A DNA stretch of 64,000 bases from CAMEON01 sp045645165 (GCA_045645165.1 JAZRIF010000212.1:26496-90495); one strand, 5' to 3'. Positions 24,084-33,096 are shown, counted from the first letter of the stretch. Numbers and translations are program-made. The notes: generated by a model from the letters alone, not told the origin.

Positions 24084-26918
24084 ATGAAACCAAACTTCAA
24101 ACGTACCGTCATTGCACTCCTCTGTTCCTCCCTGTTGGGAGGCGCCATTGCGCTTTCGGGCTGCGCGCAAGCCGTAAGAAAAGACGAAACCGATATGTTG
24201 AATTCCCCTTCCTATTCTTTTGATCTGTTGTCTGCGGAAAAGCCCCAAGTAAACACCACCCTTCCCATCGGGTACATGGATCTGACCACCCACTACGGTT
24301 TTGCGGGGCCCGGTAACGTGGAATATGAGGTGACCGAGGGCTCCCACACCACCTTCACCGCCACCGCCGACGATCCCCTGCTCAACCTCTACACCCCCGA
24401 GTTCAAGCCCTCGGAGTGCAAGTCGGTGGCCATCATCTACCGCACCGACATGGACAAGGACGGCGAGCTGTACTGCAACCGCTCCGACGGCGTGCAGATG
24501 GGTCAGAAGGGTGGTATCCAGGTCTGGCGCTGGATCCCCACCAAGGAATTTGCCAAGATGGCCGTGGTCTGCGACGCCTGGAAGGACTGCGACGAGAGTG
24601 TGACCTTCACAGGCTGGCGCTTTGACCCCCTGAACCCCAGAATCAACCCCGGTGATTCCATTGACATCCGCTGTATTGCCTTCTTCGACACCGAGGACGG
24701 TGCGGAGGGCTTCAACTACGATGAATACAAAAAGCTTCTCGATTGGGAGAAACAAAACCCCGACAACGCTGAACCAGAAGAGGAGGAGACCGGTATGACC
24801 GTCGATTGGACAGATCCCGCATACAAGGACATGGAGACCACCCTCGAGGACACCCGCGAAGGATCTCTGACCTTCACCGAGTCCGAGGACGGCAAGACTG
24901 TGACGATCTCCTATAAGGTAGGTGACGAGACCAAGTCCTTCACCGTCCCTAACGACCCCATCTACCGTTTCGGCGGATATGCCGGCACCGACGATCTCGG
25001 CCGTTCGCTCTATGATGCAACCGAGGTCGGTGTCATCGGAGATAAGGGCGAGCATTACGTGGGTATGTTCTATTTCCTCTGGCACGGCAAGCATGCCCCC
25101 ACCGACAAGATCTACAATCTGCAGGAGATCCTGGACTCCACCCCCGATGCCGACAAGGGTAAGCTCTCCACCGGCAAGTACGGTAAACCCGGTGAGTTCC
25201 ACTGGTTCGGCGAGCCCCTCTACGGCTACTACTACATCAACGACGAGTGGGTGCTCCGCAAGCACATGGAGCTGCTCACCAACGCAGGGGTAGATTTCCT
25301 GTTCTTCGACACCACCAATAACCACACCCATGCGGATACGGCTCTGAAGATCATGAAGATCCTCCACGAGATGAACGAGCAGGGCTATAACGCCCCCGGC
25401 GTTGTGTTCTACACCAACACCAACGCACACACCATGGTCAAGAATCTCTACTCCGAGATCTACGCCCAAAACCGCTACCCCGACACGTGGTTCTGTATTG
25501 ATGGCAAGCCCGTCATGATCGGCCCTGCCGACGCCAATATTGACGATTTCTTTACCATGAAAATCAACCAATGGCCTACCGAGGAAAAGAATCACATCGA
25601 CGCATGGCCTTGGATGGACGGTAAGCGTCCCCAGTATATCTACAAGGACGGCGAGGGCAAAAAGTCTGCCATCAACGTCTCGGTAGCTCAGCACCGCAAC
25701 ACCTGGCGCTTCAGTGATTCCATCTACGATATGATGGATCGCGGCAATCTTGGCCGTTCCTACGGCGCCGCTAAGCTCACCGATAAGCTGACCGAGGAAT
25801 ACTACAATGCCATCGCCGCCGATCCCGAGCTGTACAAACAGGGCCTCAACTTCCAGGCTCAGTGGGACGTAGCTCACAAGGCAGACGTTCCCTTCGTGCT
25901 GGTCACGGGCTGGAACGAGTGGATCGCCCAGAGACAGTCCACCTCCAACGAGTACGCCCATTTCGTAGATCTGGCATCCGTGGAATTCTCCCGCGACATC
26001 GAAATGATGAAGGGCGGCTACTTCGACAACTACTACATGCAGTTCGCCTCCAACATCCAGAAGTACAAAGGTGCGGCTCCCATCATTCTGCAGGATGCCC
26101 GCAATCCCATCAACGTCACGGGCGGCTTTGACCAGTGGGATGCCGTCACCGTCACCTACACCGATTATACAAAGGACTGCCGCGACCGCGACTTCAACGG
26201 CTACGGCAATCAGGTCTACACCGACACCACCGGCCGCAACGATCTGGCCGCCTTCAAGATCACCCATGATACGAAAAACGTATACTTCTACGCAGAGGCT
26301 CGCTTCGATATCTCCAAGCCCGATACAGATTCCTCCTGGATGCAGCTCTTTATCGACGCCGATCAGAACGTAGAGACGGGCTGGTACGGCTACGACTACA
26401 TCGTCAACTACTCCGCCAAGGATGAGTTCACCACCACCGTGGCCAAGTACAACGGCACCGACAACGCCTTCTCCTTCGAGGTGATCGGTGAGGTCTCCTA
26501 CCGCGTCAAGGGCAATCGGATGATGATCGAAGTCCCCCTGGAGATGCTGGGTGTGACTCACCCCGATTACATGAACTTCCACTTCAAGTGGGTGGACAGC
26601 GATTCCAAGATGACCACCATGGAGCAGTTCTACACCGAGGGCGACGTTGCTCCTCTGGGACGCTTGAATTACGTATTCAACACCGTCATGCCCGGCAGCG
26701 TGCCTCCCGCAGAGGATGAGACCGAAGCTTCCACCAACGGGGAAACCGGTTCTGTGAGCGAGCCGGTTACCAATGAGACTGCCGCTACGACCGGGACTGA
26801 AACCGAAACCGATGGCAAAGATTCCAAGGGTTGCGGCTCGGTGCTTCCCTCTTTGGTTCTGCCCCTCGCCCTGGCAAGCGGCGCGGCTTTGACCGTGAAG
26901 CGCAAGAAGGAAGATTAA
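24084..26918 (+). CDS. GH99/GH71-like surface glycosidase lipoprotein with CBM9-like domain and C-terminal membrane anchor
   Basis: The 944-residue protein starts with a lipobox (IALSGC, Cys 27). A beta-rich N-domain (about 40-200) is followed by a TIM-barrel-like domain with YVGMFYFLWHG, HMELLTNAGVDFLFFDTTNN, VVFYTNTNAHTMVK and VLVTGWNEW, which I read as a GH99/GH71-like fold. Residues about 670-850 resemble a CBM9/DOMON carbohydrate-binding domain (FKITHDTKNVYFYAEARFD and YDYIVNYSAKDE). The tail is a Thr/Glu-rich stalk then GCGSVLPSLVLPLALASGAA, a hydrophobic helix and KRKKED. Two anchors in one protein is unusual. Fold and family are inference from motifs. ATG 24084 follows AAAGGAAAT. Confidence 0.75.
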   Translation: MKPNFKRTVIALLCSSLLGGAIALSGCAQAVRKDETDMLNSPSYSFDLLSAEKPQVNTTLPIGYMDLTTHYGFAGPGNVEYEVTEGSHTTFTATADDPLLNLYTPEFKPSECKSVAIIYRTDMDKDGELYCNRSDGVQMGQKGGIQVWRWIPTKEFAKMAVVCDAWKDCDESVTFTGWRFDPLNPRINPGDSIDIRCIAFFDTEDGAEGFNYDEYKKLLDWEKQNPDNAEPEEEETGMTVDWTDPAYKDMETTLEDTREGSLTFTESEDGKTVTISYKVGDETKSFTVPNDPIYRFGGYAGTDDLGRSLYDATEVGVIGDKGEHYVGMFYFLWHGKHAPTDKIYNLQEILDSTPDADKGKLSTGKYGKPGEFHWFGEPLYGYYYINDEWVLRKHMELLTNAGVDFLFFDTTNNHTHADTALKIMKILHEMNEQGYNAPGVVFYTNTNAHTMVKNLYSEIYAQNRYPDTWFCIDGKPVMIGPADANIDDFFTMKINQWPTEEKNHIDAWPWMDGKRPQYIYKDGEGKKSAINVSVAQHRNTWRFSDSIYDMMDRGNLGRSYGAAKLTDKLTEEYYNAIAADPELYKQGLNFQAQWDVAHKADVPFVLVTGWNEWIAQRQSTSNEYAHFVDLASVEFSRDIEMMKGGYFDNYYMQFASNIQKYKGAAPIILQDARNPINVTGGFDQWDAVTVTYTDYTKDCRDRDFNGYGNQVYTDTTGRNDLAAFKITHDTKNVYFYAEARFDISKPDTDSSWMQLFIDADQNVETGWYGYDYIVNYSAKDEFTTTVAKYNGTDNAFSFEVIGEVSYRVKGNRMMIEVPLEMLGVTHPDYMNFHFKWVDSDSKMTTMEQFYTEGDVAPLGRLNYVFNTVMPGSVPPAEDETEASTNGETGSVSEPVTNETAATTGTETETDGKDSKGCGSVLPSLVLPLALASGAALTVKRKKED

Positions 26919-26944
26919 TTGCAACAAGTATAACTACGAAACAA

Positions 26945-26980
26945 AAAGCGGCTGTCCTACAAAGGGCAGTCGCTTTTGTT
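26945..26980 (+). terminator. Terminator of the GH99-like lipoprotein gene
   Basis: The stem AAAGCGGCTGTCC/GGGCAGTCGCTTT (two G-U pairs) is followed by TGTTT. It lies 27 bases after the stop codon. Confidence 0.75.
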
Positions 26981-26990
26981 TGGGAAGAAA

Positions 26991-27290
26991 TTTCAAATTG
27001 GGGTTTGTCTATGCCTTCTCCAGCGGAGAAGGGGGACCATCCGAAGGATGGTGGATGAGGAGAGCATTTGTAGGCTAACTTACCTGGTGTTCACTCAACC
27101 TCCCTATCTTTTACTGGCACAAAGAATGGCAAAAAACTCAACTGTTGCCCATAAAGTTGTAGGATAGTTGCCTCACATCCGAATGGTTGCCCTTCATCCG
27201 CTCTCCTCATCCACCGCTGCGCGGTCCCCCTTCCCCGCTGGGGAAGGCCGCCGAGCAAGCTCGGCAAGGGAGCGATAAACCCAAATTTAC
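26991..27290. mobile_element. Non-coding inverted-repeat element (MITE-like) ending at a stop codon
   Basis: Two imperfect inverted copies (26991-27068 and 27185-27290) share CAAATTTGGGTTT-type ends, CTTCTCC/CTTCCCC hairpins (CTCCAGCGGAG, CCCCGCTGGGG) and GGTGGATGAGGAGAGC. The second copy carries an extra hairpin GCCGAGCAAGCTCGGC. About 115 bases separate them. The right end overlaps the TAA stop of the membrane protein gene at 27287. No transposase is present, so it would be a non-autonomous element. The rest of the 368-base gap shows nothing else beyond the terminator at 26945. Confidence 0.6.
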
Positions 27291-27835
27291 CGTTCCCTCC
27301 GTCGCGCATTGGCCGCCAGGTCGTTCTGATGGATCTTTCGGCTTCGGAGCAGAGTCAGAACGCACAGGACAACAGCGGCGTACACGAAGCCCACCACCGA
27401 ACGGAGAACGGGCACGGGAATCAGCCCGCTGAAGGGGCCTAAGGCAAACAGGCACGCGGTTGCAATGGGATTGGGTGTAGGACTGGGGAAAATAAAGCAG
27501 GAGATTTCGATAGCGACAGTGGCGAGAGCGTAAATAGCCAGAATAAATTTTCCGTCGGCACGGAAAAATCCCAGCAGCTCCTGCTTCATGTCAACCTTGT
27601 CGGTATGTACAACGTAGGTACTGATGCGGGGAAACATGTGAAACCGATAGAAAAAGACTGCGTAGCAAGCCATGGTCAGAACGTACATGATGGAGTCTCG
27701 GATAAGCCGGCTCTCAAATTCCATCAGCACAGCCGCGAGGATGATCGAGAAGACGAGAAGCATACCGAAGCACGCCAGGGATGTCTTGACGACGTCCCAT
27801 AAACAAGTCAGCCACAGATTCTTTGACTTTGCCAT
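27287..27835 (-). CDS. Hypothetical membrane protein, 182 residues
   Basis: The protein has four hydrophobic helices (LACFGMLLVFSIILAAV, MYVLTMACYAVFFYRF, FILAIYALATVAIEISCFIF and VVGFVYAAVVLCVLTLL) and a basic C-terminus. ATG 27835 follows AGGAGGT at suitable spacing and a perfect consensus promoter. I do not recognise a family. The stop codon coincides with the end of the inverted-repeat element, which may have altered the last residues (ARRRER). Confidence 0.7.
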   Translation of the reverse strand: MAKSKNLWLTCLWDVVKTSLACFGMLLVFSIILAAVLMEFESRLIRDSIMYVLTMACYAVFFYRFHMFPRISTYVVHTDKVDMKQELLGFFRADGKFILAIYALATVAIEISCFIFPSPTPNPIATACLFALGPFSGLIPVPVLRSVVGFVYAAVVLCVLTLLRSRKIHQNDLAANARRRER

Positions 27836-27865
27836 ACAAAATGACCTCCTGAATTTTATGCCGTC

Positions 27866-27894
27866 ATTATATCACATCACGCGTTCATTGTCAA
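27866..27894 (-). promoter_or_regulatory. Perfect consensus sigma-A promoter for the membrane protein gene
   Basis: On the minus strand TTGACA (27889-27894), a 17-base spacer and TATAAT (27866-27871). Confidence 0.9.
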
Positions 27895-28010
27895 TACTGT
27901 TTCTGCTATTATCTTTAAAGTTCATTTGATTGCATATATTCCCCCCTCGTTTTTTGTGCAATTCATCCATTTTCTTCCCTACTTTCTTATAAGAATCCCC
28001 ATTTTTCCAT

Positions 28011-28039
28011 TTGACATTTTCTTCTTTTTGTGGTATAAT
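28011..28039 (+). promoter_or_regulatory. Perfect consensus sigma-A promoter for the DUF512 gene and probably der-obg
   Basis: TTGACA (28011-28016), a 17-base spacer ending TGTGG, and TATAAT (28034-28039). The transcript would have a leader of about 67 bases. Confidence 0.92.
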
Positions 28040-28113
28040 ATAAGTTGGATTATTATGTATCACTATGCCGTCTGCAAATCTTTTGCAAACCGGAGGAAAG
28101 GAGCCCCGAAAGC

Positions 28114-29427
28114 ATGGTCAGAATCACCTCCGTCACCCCTCACAGCCGCGCCGAAAGGCACGGAATCCTGGCGGGAGACATCCTCATATCCATCAACAGC
28201 CGCGAGGTCACCGACGTACTGGATTACCGCTTCTTCCTCACCGCCACCGAAGTTAAGCTGGCGCTTGAGCGGGACGGCACCCCCTTCGAGGTCACCATCC
28301 GCAAGCGGGAGTACGACGATATCGGTCTGGACTTCGAGACTCCCCTCATGGACAAGAAGCACTCCTGCGAGAACAAGTGCATCTTCTGCTTCATCGACCA
28401 GCTTCCCAAAGGGATGCGGGAAACCCTGTACTTTAAGGACGACGACAGCCGCCTGTCCTTCCTCCACGGCAACTTCATCACCATGACCAACCTCCGAGAC
28501 AAGGACATCGACCGCATCATCGAGATGCACATCTCCCCCGTTAACGTCTCGGTGCATACCACCAACCCCGAGCTGCGGGTGAAGATGATGCACAACAAAC
28601 GGGCGGGACTGGTGCTGGATTACCTCCCCCGACTGGCCGAGGCGGGCATCACCCTGTGCGGACAGCTGGTTCTTTGCCGCGGCATCAACGACGGCGAGGA
28701 ATTGGATCGCTCCATGCGTGACCTCTACGCCCTGGGCGACGCTATGGAGAGCGTGTCCATCGTCCCCGCGGGTCTGACCAAGCATCGGGACAAGCTTTAT
28801 CCCCTGACTACCTACACCCCCGAGGAGGCCGCCGCCGTGATACGGCAGGTAGAGGCCTTCGCGGAGAAGTGTCTGGTCGAGTGTGGCTCCCGCAAGTTCT
28901 TCTGCGCCGATGAGCTGTACCTCAAGGCGGGGCTCCCCCTCCCCACCGAGGACTACTACGAGGGTTATGCCCAGATCGAGAACGGCGTGGGGATGATCAC
29001 TTCCCTGCTCACCGAGTTCGACGACGAGATGAACTTTCTCGACGAGTATCTGCCCGACTACAAGGCCCCCCGTACCGTATCGGTTTGCACGGGTGTGGCC
29101 GCCTACCCCACCGTCTGTGCCATGGCCGCCCGCTTGGAAGCTGTGGTGGAGGGACTGACCATCCACGTCTACGAGATCATCAACCACTTTTTCGGCGAAT
29201 CCGTCACCGTGGCGGGACTGCTGACAGGCCAGGATATGTACAAGCAGCTTGCAGGCAAAGAGCTGGGGGATGAGCTCATCATTCCCGAGAACACCCTCCG
29301 CGCCGACGAGGCCATGTTCCTCGACGATATGACCCCCGCCGAGTTGTCCGAAAAACTGAATGTGCCCATCCGCGCGGGTAAGAATAACGGTGCGGAGTTT
29401 ATCCGCGAGATGTTAGGCATCGAATAA
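28114..29427 (+). CDS. PDZ-radical SAM-DUF512 protein (TIGR03279-like)
   Basis: The 437-residue protein has an N-terminal PDZ-like domain (VRITSVTPHSRAERHGILAGD), a radical SAM motif CENKCIFCF (CxxxCxxC) in the middle, and a C-terminal DUF512 domain (YAQIENGVGMITSLLTEF; VTVAGLLTGQDMYKQL). Its substrate is unknown, although the family is annotated as an Fe-S oxidoreductase. ATG 28114 is preceded by AAAGGAG; the upstream ATG at 28045 would start just after the -10. It is commonly next to Der in Clostridia, as here, which hints at a ribosome-related role, but that is inference. Confidence 0.9.
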   Translation: MVRITSVTPHSRAERHGILAGDILISINSREVTDVLDYRFFLTATEVKLALERDGTPFEVTIRKREYDDIGLDFETPLMDKKHSCENKCIFCFIDQLPKGMRETLYFKDDDSRLSFLHGNFITMTNLRDKDIDRIIEMHISPVNVSVHTTNPELRVKMMHNKRAGLVLDYLPRLAEAGITLCGQLVLCRGINDGEELDRSMRDLYALGDAMESVSIVPAGLTKHRDKLYPLTTYTPEEAAAVIRQVEAFAEKCLVECGSRKFFCADELYLKAGLPLPTEDYYEGYAQIENGVGMITSLLTEFDDEMNFLDEYLPDYKAPRTVSVCTGVAAYPTVCAMAARLEAVVEGLTIHVYEIINHFFGESVTVAGLLTGQDMYKQLAGKELGDELIIPENTLRADEAMFLDDMTPAELSEKLNVPIRAGKNNGAEFIREMLGIE

Positions 29428-29435
29428 ACCCTCAA

Positions 29436-29527
29436 ACCGTAGGGGCTGGCGCCCTCGACAGCCCGCTCCCCTTCACACATCGTCTATCATCCGTTATCGG
29501 GGCGTCGAAGGCGCCGCCCCCTACCAC
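29436..29527. repeat. Inverted-repeat intergenic element between the DUF512 gene and der
   Basis: GTAGGGGCTGGCGCCCTCGAC and, inverted, GGTAGGGGGCGGCGCCTTCG lie about 30 bases apart. They form a long GC-rich hairpin with a GGCGCC core. Such elements occur in many Clostridia. It may also act as an RNA-stability or terminator-like structure. Confidence 0.6.
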
Positions 29528-29563
29528 ATTTGAAACGCCCCCTTTTGAAAGGAGACCATAATC

Positions 29564-30958
29564 ATGTCCAAGCCTATCATCGCCGTCGTTGGCCGTCCCA
29601 ACGTCGGTAAATCTACCCTTTTCAATAAGCTCATCGGTGAGCGCCGCTCCATTGTGGAGGACACCCCCGGTGTCACCCGCGACCGCATCTACGGCGAGAC
29701 CGAATGGAACGGCCGCCAGCTTGTCCTCATCGACACGGGCGGTATCGAGCCCAAGACCGACGACATCATCCTGTCCCAGATGAAGGTACAGGCTCAGGTG
29801 GCTATCGACGACGCCGACGTCATCATCTTCATGTGCGACGTCCGCACGGGTCTGACCGCCGCTGACCGCGACATTGCCGTCATGCTTCAGAAGAGCGGCA
29901 AGCCCATCATTCCCTGCATCAACAAGTGCGACCGCGTAGGTGACCTGCCCTACGAGTACTACGAGTTCTACGAGCTGGGCTTCGACTGCGATCCCGTGGC
30001 GGTGTCCTCCATCCACGGCTCGGGTACCGGTGACCTGCTGGACGCCTGCTGTGACGCTCTTTCCGGCTGGGAGGAGGGCGAGGAGGAAGAGAGCGGCATC
30101 AAGATTGCCGTTATCGGTAAACCCAACGCGGGCAAGTCCTCCATCGTCAACCGTTTCCTCGGTGAGAACCGCATGATTGTTTCCGACATTGCGGGTACCA
30201 CCCGTGACGCCGTGGACACCCGTGTGGTCAACGAGCGCGGTACTTTCACCTTCATCGACACCGCAGGTATCCGCCGTCAGTCCAAGATCGGAGATCAGAT
30301 CGAGAAGTACAGCGTTCTCCGCGCCCACATGGCGGTGGAGAGAGCCGACGTATGCCTCCTCATGATCGACGCCTCGGTGGGCATCACCGAGCAGGACGAA
30401 AAGATCGCGGGCATTGCTCATGAGGCGGGCAAGGCCACCATCATCGTGGTCAACAAGTGGGATTCCATTGAAAAGGACAATTCCACCGTTAAGGCCTTTA
30501 CCGACCGCATCCGCGAGGCGCTGGCCTACATGCCTTACGCCCCCATCACCTTCGTTTCCGCCAAGACGGGTCAGCGCATCGATGGACTTTACGATCTGAT
30601 CCTTTCGGTCTACGAGCAATCCCATCTCCGTATCACCACGGGCGCCCTCAATGACGTGCTGGGCGAGGCTATGATGCGGGTTCAGCCTCCCACAGACAGA
30701 GGTAAGCGCCTTAAGATCTACTATATGACCCAGACCCAGATTGCGCCCCCCACTTTCGTGTTGTTCTGCAATTCGGCTGAGCTGTTCCACTTCTCCTATC
30801 AGCGGTATATCGAAAACTGCCTGCGGGAGACTTACGGCTTCAAGGGTACGCCCATCAAGATGATCATCAAGCAGAAGGGCGACGATCCCGAGATCAACGT
30901 CAGGGGTAAGAAAGAGCAAAAAGAAACAAATACCAATGATGATGGATGGGATGAATAA
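29564..30958 (+). CDS. der: Ribosome assembly GTPase Der (EngA)
   Basis: The 464-residue protein has two tandem GTPase domains. The first has GRPNVGKST, DTPGV and NKCD; the second has GKPNAGKSS, DIAGT and NKWD. A C-terminal KH-like domain (MRVQPPTDRGKRLKIYYMTQ) and an acidic tail follow. It is essential for 50S subunit assembly. It is preceded by GAAAGGAG and lies 136 bases after the DUF512 gene with an inverted repeat in between, and 47 bases before obgE. This order makes a transcription unit with obgE likely. Confidence 0.98.
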   Translation: MSKPIIAVVGRPNVGKSTLFNKLIGERRSIVEDTPGVTRDRIYGETEWNGRQLVLIDTGGIEPKTDDIILSQMKVQAQVAIDDADVIIFMCDVRTGLTAADRDIAVMLQKSGKPIIPCINKCDRVGDLPYEYYEFYELGFDCDPVAVSSIHGSGTGDLLDACCDALSGWEEGEEEESGIKIAVIGKPNAGKSSIVNRFLGENRMIVSDIAGTTRDAVDTRVVNERGTFTFIDTAGIRRQSKIGDQIEKYSVLRAHMAVERADVCLLMIDASVGITEQDEKIAGIAHEAGKATIIVVNKWDSIEKDNSTVKAFTDRIREALAYMPYAPITFVSAKTGQRIDGLYDLILSVYEQSHLRITTGALNDVLGEAMMRVQPPTDRGKRLKIYYMTQTQIAPPTFVLFCNSAELFHFSYQRYIENCLRETYGFKGTPIKMIIKQKGDDPEINVRGKKEQKETNTNDDGWDE

Positions 30959-31005
30959 TCTCCCCGAATCATCAAGACAACTCCATTTGAAAGGAGATTC
31001 ATAAT

Positions 31006-32304
31006 ATGCAATTTTTCGACCACGTAAAAGTCTATCTCAAGGCCGGAAACGGCGGCAATGGTGCCATTGCCTTCCACCGCGAGAAGTACGTCTCCCACGG
31101 CGGCCCCAGCGGGGGTGACGGCGGAAACGGAGGTAATATCGTCTTCCGCGTGGACAAGGGCACCAATACCCTGCTGGCTTACCGCTATAAGCACCACTTC
31201 ACCGCCCAGAACGGCGGTAACGGGCAGCCCGAGAAGTTCCACGGTGCCAATGCCGAGGATCTGATCCTGCCTGTACCGGAAGGTACGGTCATCAAGGATG
31301 CCGCCACGGGCAAGGTCATCCACGATATGTCCGAAAATGGCGGCGCGGACTACATCTGCTGCCGCGGCGGCCGCGGAGGCTGGGGCAACCGCCACTTCGC
31401 CACCGCCACCCGTCAGGCTCCCCAGTTCGCCAAGAACGGTACCCGCGGCGAAGAACGCGAAGTGATCATGGAACTGAAGATGATCGCCGACGTAGGACTC
31501 ATCGGCTATCCCAGCGTGGGTAAGTCTTCCCTTCTGGCTCGCATCAGCGCCGCTCGTCCCAAGATCGCGGACTACCACTTCACCACCCTGTCCCCCAATC
31601 TGGGTGTGGTTTCCGTCCCCGGTGGAGACGGCTTCGTGGCCGCCGACATTCCCGGACTCATCGACGGTGCCGCCGAGGGAGCGGGTCTGGGTCACGATTT
31701 CCTGCGTCACATCGACCGCTGCCGTCTGCTCCTCCACGTGGTGGATATCTCCTGCTTTGAGGGACGTGATCCCATCGAGGACGTGAAGAACATCAACTCC
31801 GAGCTGGAGAAGTACAGTCCCGAGCTGGCCACTCGCCCCCAGATCATCATCGCCAACAAGTGCGATGCCCTGGATGAGGAGGTCGTGGACGTGCAGGCCT
31901 TCGAGGACTTCGTGGACGAGAACGAGTGGGAGATGATCTACGTGTCGGCCGCCACGGGCGAGGGCATTCAGGACATGATCTTCCGTGTGGCTGAACGCCT
32001 CAAGATGCTTCCCCCCATCACGGTTTATGAGAGCGAAGTGTCCAAGGGCGAGGCGCTCCTGTCCGATATTGCCGGAGCCGGTATCAAGGATACCGTCATC
32101 CGTCAGGAGAACCGCACCTTCTTCGTGGAGGGCGACTGGATCTACAACCTCATGGGTCGTATCAACTTCGACGATTACGAATCCCTCAACTACTTCCAGC
32201 GCGTCCTGCAGAATAGCGGCGTGTTTGAAATGCTGGAGGAGCGCGGATGTAAGGACGGAGATACGGTTTCCATTTACGAGTTTGAGTTTGATTATGTAAA
32301 ATAA
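31006..32304 (+). CDS. obgE: GTPase ObgE/CgtA
   Basis: The 432-residue protein has the glycine-rich Obg fold (GGNGGNIVFRVDKGTNTLLA), the GTPase domain with GYPSVGKSSLLARIS, DIPGLIDGA and NKCD, and a C-terminal OCT domain (YNLMGRINFDDYESLNYFQR). It works in 50S assembly and the stringent response. In many bacteria it follows L21-L27; here it follows Der instead. AAAGGAG stands before ATG 31006. Confidence 0.98.
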   Translation: MQFFDHVKVYLKAGNGGNGAIAFHREKYVSHGGPSGGDGGNGGNIVFRVDKGTNTLLAYRYKHHFTAQNGGNGQPEKFHGANAEDLILPVPEGTVIKDAATGKVIHDMSENGGADYICCRGGRGGWGNRHFATATRQAPQFAKNGTRGEEREVIMELKMIADVGLIGYPSVGKSSLLARISAARPKIADYHFTTLSPNLGVVSVPGGDGFVAADIPGLIDGAAEGAGLGHDFLRHIDRCRLLLHVVDISCFEGRDPIEDVKNINSELEKYSPELATRPQIIIANKCDALDEEVVDVQAFEDFVDENEWEMIYVSAATGEGIQDMIFRVAERLKMLPPITVYESEVSKGEALLSDIAGAGIKDTVIRQENRTFFVEGDWIYNLMGRINFDDYESLNYFQRVLQNSGVFEMLEERGCKDGDTVSIYEFEFDYVK

Positions 32305-32318
32305 TTCTCCGTAAAGGA

Positions 32319-32404
32319 GAACCTGCCCCTCCCGCCATAGTGGAAAATCCCAACGCCGACTTCCATTCCCAAAGATTTACGGGAGGGGCAAGTCCCTCCC
32401 CTGC
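32319..32404. repeat. Hairpin-forming inverted repeat between obgE and ppa
   Basis: CTGCCCCTCCCG (32320-32331) pairs with CGGGAGGGGCAAG (about 32379-32391), with a 45-base loop. A further TCCCTCCCC copy lies just after. It is not followed by a T run on the plus strand, so a terminator role is doubtful. Confidence 0.5.
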
Positions 32405-32431
32405 GACAAATAATATATAAGGAGGCTCCCC

Positions 32432-32974
32432 ATGAACGTTTGGCACGACATCGACCCCGCCGAGATCACTCCCACGGACTTCACCGCCGTCATTGAGATC
32501 CCCAAGGGCTCCAACTGCAAGTACGAGCTGGACAAGAAGAACGGTATGCGCCGTCTGGACCGCGTTCTGTACACCGCCACCCACTACCCTGCCAACTACG
32601 GCTTCATCCCCCGCACCTACGCCGACGACGGCGACCCCCTGGACGTGCTGGTGCTGTGCGCCGAGCCCATCTACCCCATGACCCTGGTGCAGGTCTACCC
32701 CATCGGTTGTATGCGTATGTACGACGGCGGCAAGCTGGACGACAAGATCATCGCCGTTCCCTTCTCCGACCCCTCCTACCACGGCATCAAGTCCATCGAC
32801 GAGCTGCCCGCCCACATTTTCGACGAAATCATGCACTTCTTCACGGTCTACAAGCAGCTGGAGAACAAGCAGACCGCCGTCAAGGAGCTGTTCGACCGCA
32901 AGGAGGCCGAGGAGATCATCCAGATGTGCATAAACCAGTACAACGAGAAGTTTGTGAACGGTCAGGGCGAGTAA
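32432..32974 (+). CDS. ppa: Soluble inorganic pyrophosphatase (family I)
   Basis: The 180-residue enzyme carries the family I signature DDGDPLDVLVL, in which three Asp bind Mg2+, and the N-terminal VIEIPKGSNCKYELDK. It hydrolyses PPi to two phosphates in the cytoplasm and drives biosynthetic reactions forward. It starts after AAGGAGG. It is 127 bases after obgE and 122 bases before glyQS, which has its own promoter. Length and motifs are typical. Confidence 0.97.
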   Translation: MNVWHDIDPAEITPTDFTAVIEIPKGSNCKYELDKKNGMRRLDRVLYTATHYPANYGFIPRTYADDGDPLDVLVLCAEPIYPMTLVQVYPIGCMRMYDGGKLDDKIIAVPFSDPSYHGIKSIDELPAHIFDEIMHFFTVYKQLENKQTAVKELFDRKEAEEIIQMCINQYNEKFVNGQGE

Positions 32975-33019
32975 TCCCTGCTAAAATAGCCCGATTACCC
33001 GCAAATTCAAATAATTCCC

Positions 33020-33048
33020 TTGACAAATCCGCTTTCGTGTGGTACAAT
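33020..33048 (+). promoter_or_regulatory. Promoter of glyQS
   Basis: TTGACA (33020-33025), a 17-base spacer ending TGTGG, and TACAAT (33043-33048). The 5' leader is about 40 bases, too short for a T-box. Confidence 0.88.
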
Positions 33049-33096
33049 ACTATTTGATTTTATTTCCATTGAATACTGTAAGAGAGGTATATAACC

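Noticed and set aside
24012..26927. 971-codon minus-strand ORF opposite the GH99-like gene
   Set aside because: It has the same shadow character and no start signal; the plus-strand frame carries a signal peptide and recognisable domains.
29432..30919. 495-codon minus-strand ORF opposite der
   Set aside because: Der on the plus strand has all its GTPase motifs; the opposite frame is a shadow of its codon bias.
33049..33096. T-box leader upstream of glyQS
   Set aside because: The distance between the -10 and ATG is too short and no T-box sequence is seen.
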